From contig MU623380.1 of the NCBI GenBank assembly GCA_025201765.1, forward strand, positions 186,001-250,000: a DNA stretch of 64,000 bases, in the 5' to 3' direction. Within the stretch, counting starts at the first letter, position 1. Each line of letters starts with the position of its first letter. Of this stretch, positions 13,341 to 24,072 are shown piece after piece. A program made the position numbers and the translations under genes. This DNA is from Daldinia sp. FL1419 (lineage: Eukaryota; Ascomycota; Sordariomycetes; Xylariales; Hypoxylaceae). The notes beneath the pieces are model-generated. The model was not told where the DNA came from and did not search any database. It saw only the letters and a program-made list of their open reading frames with translations.

Positions 13341-14561
13341 TTTATTTCTCAACGTCTTAGAAATTCTAGGTTGACGATAAAATTTGGTGATTAGAGAAGT
13401 TGGGTTGGGTAAAGTGAAGCTATAGACGGGAAGCGTGGAAGGCGGGAAATAAGGTGTGGAGGATCTCTCATGTGCGCGATATTTATAGCTCTTAATTACT
13501 GTTGCCCTTCATTACACGTCGCTGATGTGCCCTTGGGTGTTACGATGTGATTATCGGTCATTATCCGAGGTATAACACGACTACTTGGGCGGAGACGAAA
13601 TCTTCATCTTCATCCAAATGGGCGTATAGTTGAATAAAGCTTATTCAATCAACTCAATTTCGCAAAGCCGTCTCCTATCTAAGTTCGTAAAGTTAGAATG
13701 ATCCCGTAATAAACCACACAACGCCATGATACCCCTCAAACCTACCTAACCGTTGGCGAAACAAAAGCAAGAACTTGAATTAAGAACAATATAATGTATC
13801 GCTAACATATATCCCCATCTACTTTCAACGTAGTAAACGCTCTGTAATACTAACCTTACAACTACCCTCTGAAGGGGTAGCATCTACAGCTCGAACATAC
13901 CTCAAACTAGAAAAAAGGCTTAAAACAGAACGGCTTTAAAGCAAATATACTAACACCCTAGCGGATAACCCCCGAATAAATATTGCACCGAACACAAGCT
14001 CACTTGGAGGAGCCAACGGGAACGGCTTGAAAATCATCATATGTACCTTATAAAGTTTAAATTACAAAATATCAAAACATTATATATAAAAATAAATAGC
14101 TCTACACGCCGCATACCCCTAAAGAAATCTGCGGGAGCTAGTCCTTCCCCCCCGCCCCGGCGTTAAATATACCAACCAACCAACCAACCAACCCATCTAC
14201 TTTCACAACTAAATACTAGGGCTATCATACCGGATATATCAAGCCGTAAATAAATAATCTTGATGGACGACGCGATCCTAGGTAGGTAGGTATATTATCT
14301 CGGAATACGGAAGCACCGCCGCGTCTTTTTCTCTACAATGGCACGTAAATCGCCAATTTTTGTGCGTGGACTCATTATAAGCGTACCTACCTATATATGA
14401 TAGAACGTCTCATATATCAGCCTCTACCGCGCCAACAACTACTTACCGAGGTGAAGCTCGCTGCCTTATTCTCATCCGGTCTTACACTGGTAACCAGAAG
14501 CCAGCTATTTCCATCGCCGAGGTAAGCCTTCCGCTTCCATCCCTATTAGCACAATCCCATC
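13341..14561. other. Intergenic region downstream of the PKS-NRPS
   Basis: No open frame here resembles a protein. The stretch is AT-rich and holds a short ACCA tetranucleotide tract at 14171-14193 and a GGTAGGTAGGTA-type motif near 14281-14291. It probably contains the 3' untranslated region of the synthetase. Confidence 0.5.
14171..14193. repeat. (ACCA)n microsatellite
   Basis: About six tandem copies of ACCA in the AT-rich spacer. Confidence 0.8.
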
Positions 14562-15016
14562 TCAACGCACCAACACAACCCACTTGGTCATAAGCCTATC
14601 CTCCACTGTCACTGATGCAACACCAGCCATACCGACTCCTGGGGTCGGTGTGACAATCGTGTAAGAGTCAATACAGAGCACAATAGACATCCGGGACCGA
14701 CTGACGCAGAAATGCCGGCTCCGTATTAGATCGATTGGCGGTAGCGCCCGTTCTTGATGCATCGAAGATATCAATGGCCAGGTTCAAACCCCATTGTTCC
14801 CATTTCCCACTACAGATTCGACGTCGTCATTAAATCCATACGTCCTCTGCTACAAAGAACACATCCACAAAGGGCTAGTGTTAGCCCCTCTCCAGCCTGA
14901 TAACCGATGCTAATGTCAACACCGATGCCACTATTCGTTGAACCAAGAGAGTGCGGTGCTCGTGGGTTTAATGTAACTCCTATTATGATATTATAGTACG
15001 ATTCAGAGTATTTCAT
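14562..15016 (-). pseudogene. Possible decayed gene for a small protein
   Basis: Three minus-strand blocks look protein-like but sit in different frames. The first, with GIGVDISIGY followed by a Cys-rich tail, covers about 14810-15016. The second (QWGLNLAIDIFDASRTGA to PDVYCALY) is in another frame at about 14660-14810. The third, ending MTKWVVLVR, runs to a stop at 14562. The blocks are contiguous and biased towards Gly, Val and Thr, as would be expected of one small protein broken by frameshifts. I do not recognise the family. Chance open frames are a real alternative. Confidence 0.25.
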
Positions 15017-15148
15017 CGTGTACCCTATGTAATCAGCCTCTCCATTTTAGTATGGCAACCCTGTTGTACATCTCTAATCTACACCACATTCCATGTGTTC
15101 TCAGCGATGAGGCCCCTTTAGACAAGGCGATTTCCTATCTGCCAGTGA

Positions 15149-17233
15149 TCAAGGCCTCTCCGCTTTTTCGCCGTTCACGGCTAAATCTCCTTCACCTTGC
15201 TTCTTCTGCTTGTATTTCTTTCGCTTCTCCTCCTCCGCGTCCAGTCCGGTCTTGGTCATCTCGTGCGAAGTCGAGAGCTGTGTTTTCCGAATGCCAAATG
15301 TGATTGCGAGCCCGACGGCACAGATGGCCGTAAACATAATCCACATAATAGAGAACGAATCGGCGATGGCTTTGTTATACGCTTCAAGCTGGGAGGGGTT
15401 CAAGGAACTCCTGATTTCAGCGCCGTTTGAAATTGAGCCACCATTCACAAGGTCCTGAACCGTATGGTCGGGGAGACCCGCATCTAATAGTGCATCCGCC
15501 TTCTTTGCTAAAAGAGCACCGTATAAGACTTGACCAATAACAATGCTGATGGTGGTAGCAACGTTGCGGACGAAGTTTAACGTAGCTGTCGCAACTCCGA
15601 TATCTTCAGGCGGTACCAAAGCCTGGATACATATTACAAGTGTCTGCATGTTGGCACCAATGCCAAACGCTAGAAGAATCTGGAAGATGATGATCTTGGC
15701 CCAATTGCGATGTTCATCGAGCAAGATTAGGAGGCCCGTCGAGAGGGTAAGTAGCGCCATGCTTCCACGGATAATCCAAAGATAATGGCCAGTTCGTTGT
15801 ATGAATATACCGGTGGTAATTCCCGCTACCGTGAATGCAATGGCGAGAGGAAGAAACCATACACCGGATTGGATCTATTACTTGCAATTAGCGAGTTGTT
15901 ATCGCAGTCATGTTTTAGGGGGTCACTTACTGGACTGGCTCCTAGAGCAGTTTGGAAGTATAGGGGGAGAAAGTAACATGGTGCCATGAAGCCGATACCA
16001 TGGCAGAAAACCACGCCGAATGTAGAAACCGCCGAAAAAGATCCAAAGATACGGCGTGGGATAATCGGGTAACGAGCGTATCTCTCATATATGCCAAACA
16101 CCGCATAGCATACCACCCCAAAGACGATCAGGCAGATGACGGTCGGCGAGCCCCATGGATAATCCACACCACCGTACTCCAACCCGAATAGTAGCATAAG
16201 AGTTGACCCGGTTACAAGGACAGATCCTACCCAGTCGATTGCCTTGAATCCCTGACGGAGTGGAGTTTTGGGGTTGTGGACTTCGAGAAAGAGGATAGTG
16301 ATGATTAGGGAAAGACCGTCGAAGGGCACTATTATAGTTAGTAATGTTTCACGTTAGGCATTCAGAAGAGGCCTTCGCCAGACGGGTCTTACAATTGACT
16401 AAATGCAAAGATATGGTGTTAGCTTGATGTCACGTAGGTATATTCCTGAGATATCGGGATTACTTACACCAGAAACACCATCTCCAAGTCACGTATGTTG
16501 TGAAAGCACCACCTACTTAAGTTAGCATTATAATGCACGGGTTTCAAGGGGCTTTGGTGCTTTGCCTACCGATGATAGGGCCTATAGCCGTTGCAAAAGC
16601 CCACACTAGTCCGTATATGCCATAAAATAGACCTCGTTCCCTAATAAAGAGTAATTCAGCGTAAGACTCATGATATTAGTCGGCATGTTATAGTGTAGTT
16701 TCCACGAACCTCTGACTGAACATGTCGCCCACAGATATCTCTACCAGCGTTATAAGACCACCACCACCAGAGCCTTGAACAGCACGCGCAGCCAATAGCA
16801 TACCCAGATCCTTCGACAGAGCAGCTACAAGACTACCGACGAGGAAGATGACGTTCGCTAGGATGAGGACAGGCTTTCGGCCGAAGATATCGCTAATTTT
16901 TCCCCAGAGCGGCGCGGCAGCAGATAGAGCAACCAGGTATGCAGAAGCGATCCAACCGAAAGCTGAGTTAGAGGCGCCCAGATCCTCGATGATACTGGGT
17001 AGTGCCGGCGTAATGATAACAGCGTCGAGAGCTGCGAGGAACACAGCAAGACATAGTGCGATCAAGATCAAAGTCAGCTTCACCTTTCCAAAGTGTGGTA
17101 CGTCAGGCTCCTCCTTATTTTCGCCGTTGACCTGGTTCTCGCCGTCGCTGTTGGAGGACGAAGTAGGTTGTGTGACATCGCGCCGCTCGTCTTGGGCGTG
17201 GTCATGTGAATCGTCGGGCGCGTGAGTCGACAT
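15149..17233 (-). CDS. MFS multidrug transporter, DHA2 type (14 TM)
   Basis: A drug:H+ antiporter-type major facilitator, probably in the plasma membrane, likely exporting the product of the neighbouring synthetase. Six exons on the minus strand: 17233-16710, 16640-16570, 16512-16468, 16398-16393, 16328-15931, 15874-15149. They total 1770 nt, 589 residues. The hydrophilic Ser/Asp/Glu-rich N-terminus (about 60 residues) precedes the first membrane helix. Motif A is GKISDIFGRK and motif C is GPIIGGAF. The protein ends in a basic Lys-rich tail. The start was placed at MSTHAPDDS; the frame stays open upstream for 16 codons to an earlier Met. The fourth exon is only 6 nt and supplies the Phe-Asn of WRWCFWFNLPFDG; without it this conserved block loses two residues. 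The first intron has a weak donor (GTTCGT), and intron 2 has a NAGTAG-type ambiguous acceptor. Neighbours: a second DHA2 gene diverges from it. Confidence 0.88.
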
Positions 17234-18044
17234 ATTGACGCGATTCCGGGATTCGTAGAGCCGCAAACACTCCTTTCTCAAGAGTCGAAATTAGGAATGT
17301 GTAGTATACCTCGCCCAAGCTCTGAAAAAAAAAGGAGAGGAATGAGACGAAAAGTATAATGGAGGGTTGTTTCTTGCGAGTTGAGTTAGCCTAATCCTAT
17401 GGGTTGGACAATATATACTCAACCGCAGATTACAAATACAAAAGAGTAGAAATTAATTGATAATTTCCCAAACGCGAATTGTAATCAACGGACAAAAGAA
17501 TGCGTCTTGATTCTAAGATATCCGAGTCGGTCACTTTGCTAGTGCCCACTTTTTCGCCGTTGTAGCTAAGTACTTACTGTACCGAACCGGGGTTACACAA
17601 AAGATTCCGAAAACAGCACAATATCTAGATTTCGCGATATTTGATTGGCCCAAAATTTTATAGGTACGTACCAGCCCGGTTCGGACACTTATTTCCCTTT
17701 TCGTAAAGAAGTGTCCGACGCGCCACAGCGCATTTTGATGCGGTCATGAATTCAATAAACAATTAGGTTTTAGATCTAAGAAAATATATTGGAAGATAGG
17801 CTCTAGATTTTCCTTAATAATTACCTAGTTATATGATTCGAAACCTATCGGTAACACAACATGGCTCCATCAGCCGGGAATAATTAAGTTATCGACATCT
17901 AAGGGGAAATATGCATGCATCTACAAATCCTTCATCCTAAGACCTCGTGGTGAGCCAATGTTTGACAATATAAAGGTCTAATATGGGATGCCATATCCTA
18001 TCTCGCTACCATGAGGTTCTGTGGTAACTCCTCCTTTTCTCACT
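17234..18044. promoter_or_regulatory. Shared divergent promoter of two MFS genes
   Basis: About 810 bp lies between the start codons of the two divergent transporters. It is AT-rich and has no credible open frame. It contains a perfect inverted repeat with CGG half-sites, listed separately. A shared regulator is plausible but inferred. Confidence 0.5.
17681..17718. promoter_or_regulatory. Inverted repeat with CGG/CCG half-sites
   Basis: TCGGACACTT at 17681-17690 and its exact reverse complement AAGTGTCCGA at 17709-17718 are separated by 18 nt. Fungal Zn2Cys6 regulators commonly bind inverted CGG triplets, so this could be an operator-like site serving both transporters. Binding is inferred. 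Confidence 0.4.
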
Positions 18045-20061
18045 ATGGCAAGATCAGAAAACCAAGTCCTCTTTGCCGGGCAGAAGGCCTCGCCAGACTA
18101 CGGCTCAACTAGAGTCCAAGTGGATCGGGAAACCAATGCGAGTTCTTGTGGAGGAGATAGCGAAGTAAACGATACTCGAGAACCATCAGGCGTAGACTCA
18201 TCCAGGACTAAGGCGAGGCTCAATTTAATATTCCCAGCTCTTGCTATTGGCGTGCGGCTCCTACACCGCCTATCTACAATGAACTAGGAACTTACCACAT
18301 GCTAGATTTTCCTCGCTGCTGCCGACCAAACCGTCATAGTATCGAGTTACAGCCGCATCGGCAGTGACTTGGATGAGCTGAGCAAGACGTCATGGCTAGC
18401 CACAGCGTCAGTCACGACCGTCCCTACGAGATGATACTTAACATACCAAAACCGCCTATCTAATATATTTCTCAGTTATCTATGTACCACCACCGCCTTC
18501 CAGCCCCTTTATGGCAAACTCGGTGACATTTTCGGCCGCAAGCCTTGTCTCCTATTCGCATATTCCGTCTTCGGCCTAGGAGCCTTGTTCTGCGGGCTAG
18601 CCCTAGATATGAATCAACTAATCATCGCAAGAGTACGGCGCCCCCAGTATACTAGAATACCCCTGAGCTAACCGAAGATTAAAACCTCAGGCCTTGACCG
18701 GAATAGGGGCCGGGGGGATAATAACCACCGTATCGATCCTCCTTAGCGACCTTGTTAGTTTGGAAGAACGAGGAATATGGCAAGGCTACGTGAACATGGT
18801 GTTTGCTTGCGGAGCCGGGCTCGGAGCTCCGTTAGGTTAGTCGCTTCTTTGAAAGTAAATGACACTTTGACCGCTTATGCTTACAGCCTTACGCAGGCGG
18901 CGTTCTAACTGATGTTATCGGTTGGAGATGGTAAGTCAGCAAATCGACTTCATTAGGAAACCACTAAGTGCGACGTTACTAACAATTAATGAATTCAGGG
19001 CCTTCCTTATCCAGGCACCTTTATGTGCCATCGCAGTCCTTTCCGTCATTATACTCCTACACCTACCACCTCTCGAGCACGACGATAGCCAAAGGTCCAA
19101 ACTAGCACGCGTCGACTTTTTAGGCGGCGTTAGTCTCGTCACCTTTTTAATAATGCTGCTTATATTCCTTGACCGGATATCATTAGAAAACTACCAGTGG
19201 CAATCGACGTTTTGGCTGGTCGGCAGCGTCGTAGCCTTCGCCACGTTTTTACGAGCAGAAACTGTAACAGCAAACCCCTTAATGCCTCTGCGCCTCCTTT
19301 TCGGTCGGGAATTTCTTGGCGCTTACCTGGCTCTCTGTTTTGGCAATGTTGCATGGTACGGCGTTCTGTTTTACATACCTCTGCTATACCAAGCCGTGGG
19401 CCACTTCTCGGCTTCAGCGGCGGGAACCCTACTTCTCCCAGGAATAGGGGCGGGGGTTATAGGCGGCTTCATAGGTGGTTGGTTCCTCAAGCGCGGAGGG
19501 GGTTCTGGGTTCTCCCGGTTAGCCTTTATCTCGTACCCGCTTGTTACAGTATCGTGTCTCAGCTGTGCTTTAGAGTCTCAGCTATTTTGGACCCAAGCGA
19601 TACCAATACCTGGCTTGATCTCCATCTTAAGCGCAAGCCTCTTCGCTGGCGGGCTCGGAAACGGTGGGGGTATGGCATCTACACTCATTGTTGTGGTTGC
19701 GGTTGCGAATCCTCAGGACCAGGCAGTCGTAACGGCGTGTGTCTACTTTTATCGGCAGCTGGGAGCAACTATTGGACTAGCTCTGATTTCGGTCGTGTTC
19801 CGTCGCGTTCTAACTTGGACTCTATATCGCCGGCTAGCCGAGGTACACTTGGACTTTGACATCCCCGAGCTTGTCCAACGAGTACTAGAGTCATTAGAAT
19901 ATCTGGATCATGTTCCTGCAGATGTGCGCGCGGCAGTAGAAGGCGCATATGGTATAGCTTGCAGGGCCGCTCTTCTTGTTTGCCTTGGTTTAGGAGTTTG
20001 CGCAATTTTGTCTGTTTTCTTCATGCAGGAGAAACGGAAAGGGGCAGTGAACAGGATGTAA
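18045..20061 (+). CDS. MFS transporter, DHA2 / vacuolar basic amino acid type
   Basis: A second 14-helix major facilitator. Six exons: 18045-18251, 18306-18406, 18476-18632, 18691-18835, 18897-18930, 18999-20061. They total 1707 nt, 568 residues, with consistent phases and no internal stop. The polar N-terminus of about 60 residues is followed by helix 1 with a conserved AAADQT block. Motif A is GKLGDIFGRK, and the antiporter-like motif C is GAGLGAPLGG. The late loop carries NPQDQAVVTA and YFYRQLGATIG, typical of the DHA2/VBA branch. The first donor is unusual (GTGCGG) but is required to join the conserved first helix. The gene diverges from another DHA2 gene and follows the PKS-NRPS, which suggests export or vacuolar storage of the metabolite. 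It could instead be a basic amino acid or siderophore transporter unrelated to the cluster. Confidence 0.82.
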
Positions 20062-20141
20062 CGGGCGGAGGACCGATCATAGATCTGAATACTTTCACCC
20101 ATTCAACATAGAAAAGTATCAGTAAGTTCGAGTATGAAGGT

Positions 20142-20790
20142 TTAAATATCATCTTGAATTGATTTATAGGGAGCGAACAGAAGTATATACTCAGATCTCA
20201 AATACGACTTTCCCCTTTCTACATAAAGCATCCCTCTAAGGTTTCGATATCGGTTTAGGCGATTCACAGCCAAGCTAATTCCAGCCCTTCTATGTACTTC
20301 GATTTCCTGCCTATAAGCTTCACAGTCAACCTTGTGGGAGTTGAAATTATCAACTCCACTGGCAATGCGTAAGCAGCACGCTTCAGAAATTCCCTGGTTT
20401 GGACCATCGCAAATGGTAGAGGCATAGAGCCGGACTCGGCGTGACAACTTAGTTAGTTGCTCCCGTATGTCTACTGAAGTTGAAAAAGGCGATAGGTATT
20501 AACTTACGAGTGCAACCTTCCACTTCATATAACTCCACGTTCACGGACCCAACACTACATAGACCAGCTGCCGGAGGGGCAATTTACTTACAGGCGTCAT
20601 TCTCAGATTGTGAGACGATGTAGGTGCCAGCGGATGCTGAACCGCTATAATCCGATTCACGGGAAGCACTGAACTGGGCAATGTTCGGGTTCTGACGTTG
20701 AACAACACCTGCGTTGGTACTGACAGCCAGGATAGCGGCAGCAATGAAAGTATCGAATTGCACCTTGAGTGGTTTCGCAGGGCGTATATG
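20142..20790 (-). pseudogene. Small secreted cysteine-containing protein gene, probably decayed
   Basis: Minus-strand pieces read like a secreted protein. They are a hydrophobic leader with FIAAAILAVSTNAG, then a mature part with SASRESDYSGSASAGTY, then VELYEVEGCT, then YASTICDGPNQG with several Cys. The open frame begins at 20790 directly after a stop and has no ATG before the leader. Joining the pieces in frame needs introns of only 24 nt (or a 76-nt alternative) near 20592 and 34 nt at 20474-20507. The first is below any plausible intron size. Both have GTAAGT donors and CAG acceptors. This fits a recently inactivated gene with a lost start codon. The family was not recognised. Confidence 0.4.
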
Positions 20791-22066
20791 TTAGAATGTT
20801 CAGCCTCGACGATCAAGCTCCGCTCTATTCACCCAGACTTATGATGAGCCAAGCCCTATTACCTTATACAATTAAACAAGTATTGATACCGTCGCATTGC
20901 AGCTGAGTTACAATGAGAACCTTGAGGGCGACAACAAGACGCTCCCAATGGTGTAAGAACAGGTTCCACTAGAGATACAAATATCTCTTCAAGTAGGTGA
21001 TTTTCTGACGTTTAACTTCATTATGATGGACAGTTCCTAAGCGATTTATCGTGAATCTCCGTTATTAAAACCAACATGAGAGATTGTAATAATTATCTAG
21101 TCTATATAGGTACCTAAGTAGGTAATTACAAAAGACTTTGCCTTCGCTTTAGGTATCTGAATCACAAACAGGCTCCGATCCCCAGACACCGCTAAACTTC
21201 GGTCCCGATAAATGGGGCCGTAACTGACCCCTATCTTTTCTTGGCAACCGCCAAGACCCAAATTTCCTTTCTCCTATTCCCACCAAAATTCAGCAGGCTG
21301 CTAGTCCGCCCTTGCGTCCCAAGGTATGATAAGTAGAACCAACCTGGCATCTACTATTGGCAAGGGGATACAGGGGCTCACTTGGCAGATATCGACGATC
21401 CAGTCCTGGCCGCGGTAACACATAATGCACTTCTTCAGCTCAAAGGTTACGCGATGTAACAAAGCACAGCAAAAGCACAAAGGATGAGAAAACACTGCCT
21501 AGTAGCCTCGCACTGAGTAATCTAAGCCGAAGCGATATATCGACTCTGAACAATTTAGACTTACAAAAGCTGGACGAAGGGGCTAAGGTGCAGACGTATA
21601 CATTGTAAGATTATAATAGAATACCTACGGCAAAATACAGAAGATTCCTTTTCGCCCCCCTTGAGACGTAACCAACCCATCGCCACCGCATATTTCGTAC
21701 AGTGGTCATGCAGTTGGTCACCGATATAGGGCAGTACGGACAGCCACGCGCGCTCTCCATCACTAGATTATTTGGAATAGATATTAGTAGCAGTCCCATG
21801 CACTGTTTGGTATGATATGAAGATATTCCCTATGTTTTCACATAAACGCACGCTGATACCTGAACAGATTATATAGTCCGCTTATTTATTATATAAATTG
21901 ACTACATTTCGTATTTTCGATTGCTTTTCTGAGGGTAAGTGTTCTACAGGAATATACCTTGGCAGTTCAAGTAACTCGACGTGCACAAGATAATCCTTAT
22001 TTCTAGTTTATAGGATTGTTACCATCTATATAGTGATATGTTACCTAAGCTCTAAAATTCCGAATA
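20791..22066. other. Intergenic, AT-rich
   Basis: No supportable gene. A minus-strand frame at 21301-21495 is Cys-rich but matches nothing I know. Short GGTACCTA-type motifs occur near 21108-21125. The right end, to 22066, is probably the 3' flank of the GH43 gene. Confidence 0.4.
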
Positions 22067-23232
22067 CTAGGATCGCTTAACAACCGCAGGCCATCCAGAG
22101 CTGAAGTCGAGCTTGTTCCAACCAAACCGGAACTCATTTGCGGGTGTCTTCGTTTGAACGTCGTACGGCACTGAGTTTTTCGTCTGGTTAGCTTACGTTA
22201 CTCGTTATCAGAAAAGGTAAATGCTATAAAGGACTTACCATAGTGGTAGTATATGATAGGTCCCCCGGCCTCGTCATCAACCATTACACCTTGGCCGCCA
22301 GGAGCCCATATGTTATTGTGGGTTCCCAAAATCTCCTTGCCGCCATTGTCATTGGCGCAATCGGCCCCCTTGTCGTCAACGTAACCGCTACCCGGCTGTT
22401 TGGAGCGGCACACCATGACTTTATACACGTCACCCCGGTCGACCCAATGGCCATCGGGTTGCTTACAACATCGGCCGGAAGAGAAGAATAAGTAATACCA
22501 GTCTTGCCATTTGAAGATGTAGGCAGCCTCAGTCGGGCCATTGGGAAAAGCCGACGTTTTGTTATTGGCGAGATGGTTGATGTTCTTGTTAGCACCGTCC
22601 GCGATCTTGATCGGTGGGTCTGCTAGTGGAAGCTGGAAGATGCCCTGCTGGTATGATCCAAAGGAAAGGAGGTTTCTGCGCTTTCCACCATCGTCAATCG
22701 TTAGGAGGGCAGCGTCGAGGATATTGTACCTCTTTGCCCAGTCAATCTCAAGACGACCATGCCACTTCCAGTCGCCGATCTCTAAAGTCTTGGATGAGGC
22801 GACAAGGAGACTAGAGTTGTGTGCCCACGTGTGTATAGCAGGGTCCGTCACACCAACCGTAGAGTAGTCAAACTCATGGTTGTTGATGTAAACATAGTAC
22901 GTGTCGCCTATGCGATGTATCGAAGGGGCACCACCATACTCGCGGAACTTCGCGGTACCTTCATGCGTCCAGGGGCCGTACAGCGAATCGGCCGTCCATA
23001 CGCTGCCGTTCTTCCCCGTAGTGTACAGGAACAATTTATTATCCGATTGGCGCCGAATCAAAGCCGGGTCTAGGGTTTGCGCGATAGGGTTGTTGGGGAT
23101 GGTTCCCTCCATGGCTTCGGGAGCCGGCCAACCATTCTGAGCAGAGACATACTGGGGTAGGAGACCTGCAATGAGGCCCGTCGTGAGGGCAACGAATGTC
23201 TTAGAAATAAACATTATGGCGATTAAGCACAA
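22067..23232 (-). CDS. Secreted GH43 family glycoside hydrolase
   Basis: A glycosidase acting outside the cell on plant arabinan or xylan side chains; the exact substrate is not readable. Two exons on the minus strand, 23232-22239 and 22191-22067, with a 47-nt intron. They total 1119 nt, 372 residues. The hydrophobic N-terminus up to about residue 31 (ending QYVSAQ) looks like a signal peptide. A second Met at residue 7 (23214) may be the true start. GH43 features: an early Asp in TLDPALIRR (D55) as the expected general base, an Asp in NILDAALL, and a Glu in GPTEAAYIF as the expected acid. YYHY is followed by the FGWNKLDFSSGWP end typical of the five-bladed propeller. Several Cys suggest disulfides. 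The gene appears intact. It lies beside the metabolite region but has no obvious role in it. Confidence 0.88.
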
Positions 23233-24072
23233 TAATATTAGAATTGTGCGTCAACCTATTGGCATGAAAGAGGCAGTTCGCACAATTATCAGATTCATTC
23301 AAGAGTTAGAAAGTTGCGCCCCTTTAATAGTCAACGACAACATACTCGTTACGTATTAAAACCCACGCTATGGATAAACCCTAAACCACCCTATATTGTG
23401 GTCGTATTTTGTCACCATTCAACGCGGCGGAGGCTGACGCACTGCCACCTCGACAGATTACACTCCGGGATGAGAGTGGGTAAGGAAGTGCAGCTTTAGC
23501 TTTAGTAGATCTCATCCAAGTCGTTGACGCAGTGTACATAGGAGGCGAAAAAAAGGGTCCCTCTACACTATACCTATTCTTCGTCACTTATTATAGAGAA
23601 CTCTAGATGATCGTTAGTAAAGATAGACATCTCAGATGAAAGGTCGCAAATTTCTTAAGTGTAGAAAATTGCAAGTAAATCGATTCATCCACTCACCTAC
23701 ACTACAATATTTATTCCATATCCCTGCATGGAATATACTACTAAATATACCGAAAATCGGGTAGCTGTGGGGTAATTACGCAGATGCAGTACGGCACAGG
23801 TGAAGATCCCTGAATGCCGTCGATTTTAATCCTAGTTCGCGCCTAGCCTTTGGGGACAACTCGGTCGTCGGTGTAGTCAAGCTCTGATTGGACATTATTA
23901 GATGGTATCACACATTACACAATTGAGAAGTATTCACTCGTGCTTGTAAACGTTGACGATACAACGCTGAGGATAAAATATATGTGATAGACGGAACAAA
24001 GTAGTATCCATGCAACCAATCTAGAGCCTCGTCACGTACCTAGTTCGTTCAGATTCCTAGCCGGATTAATTC
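23233..24072. other. Intergenic region upstream of the GH43 gene
   Basis: Promoter side of the glycoside hydrolase. I see no protein-like frame and no large repeat. Confidence 0.4.

Noticed and set aside
14765..14785. GGTTCAAACC, resembling a tRNA T-arm
   Set aside because: No matching acceptor, D or anticodon arms around it.
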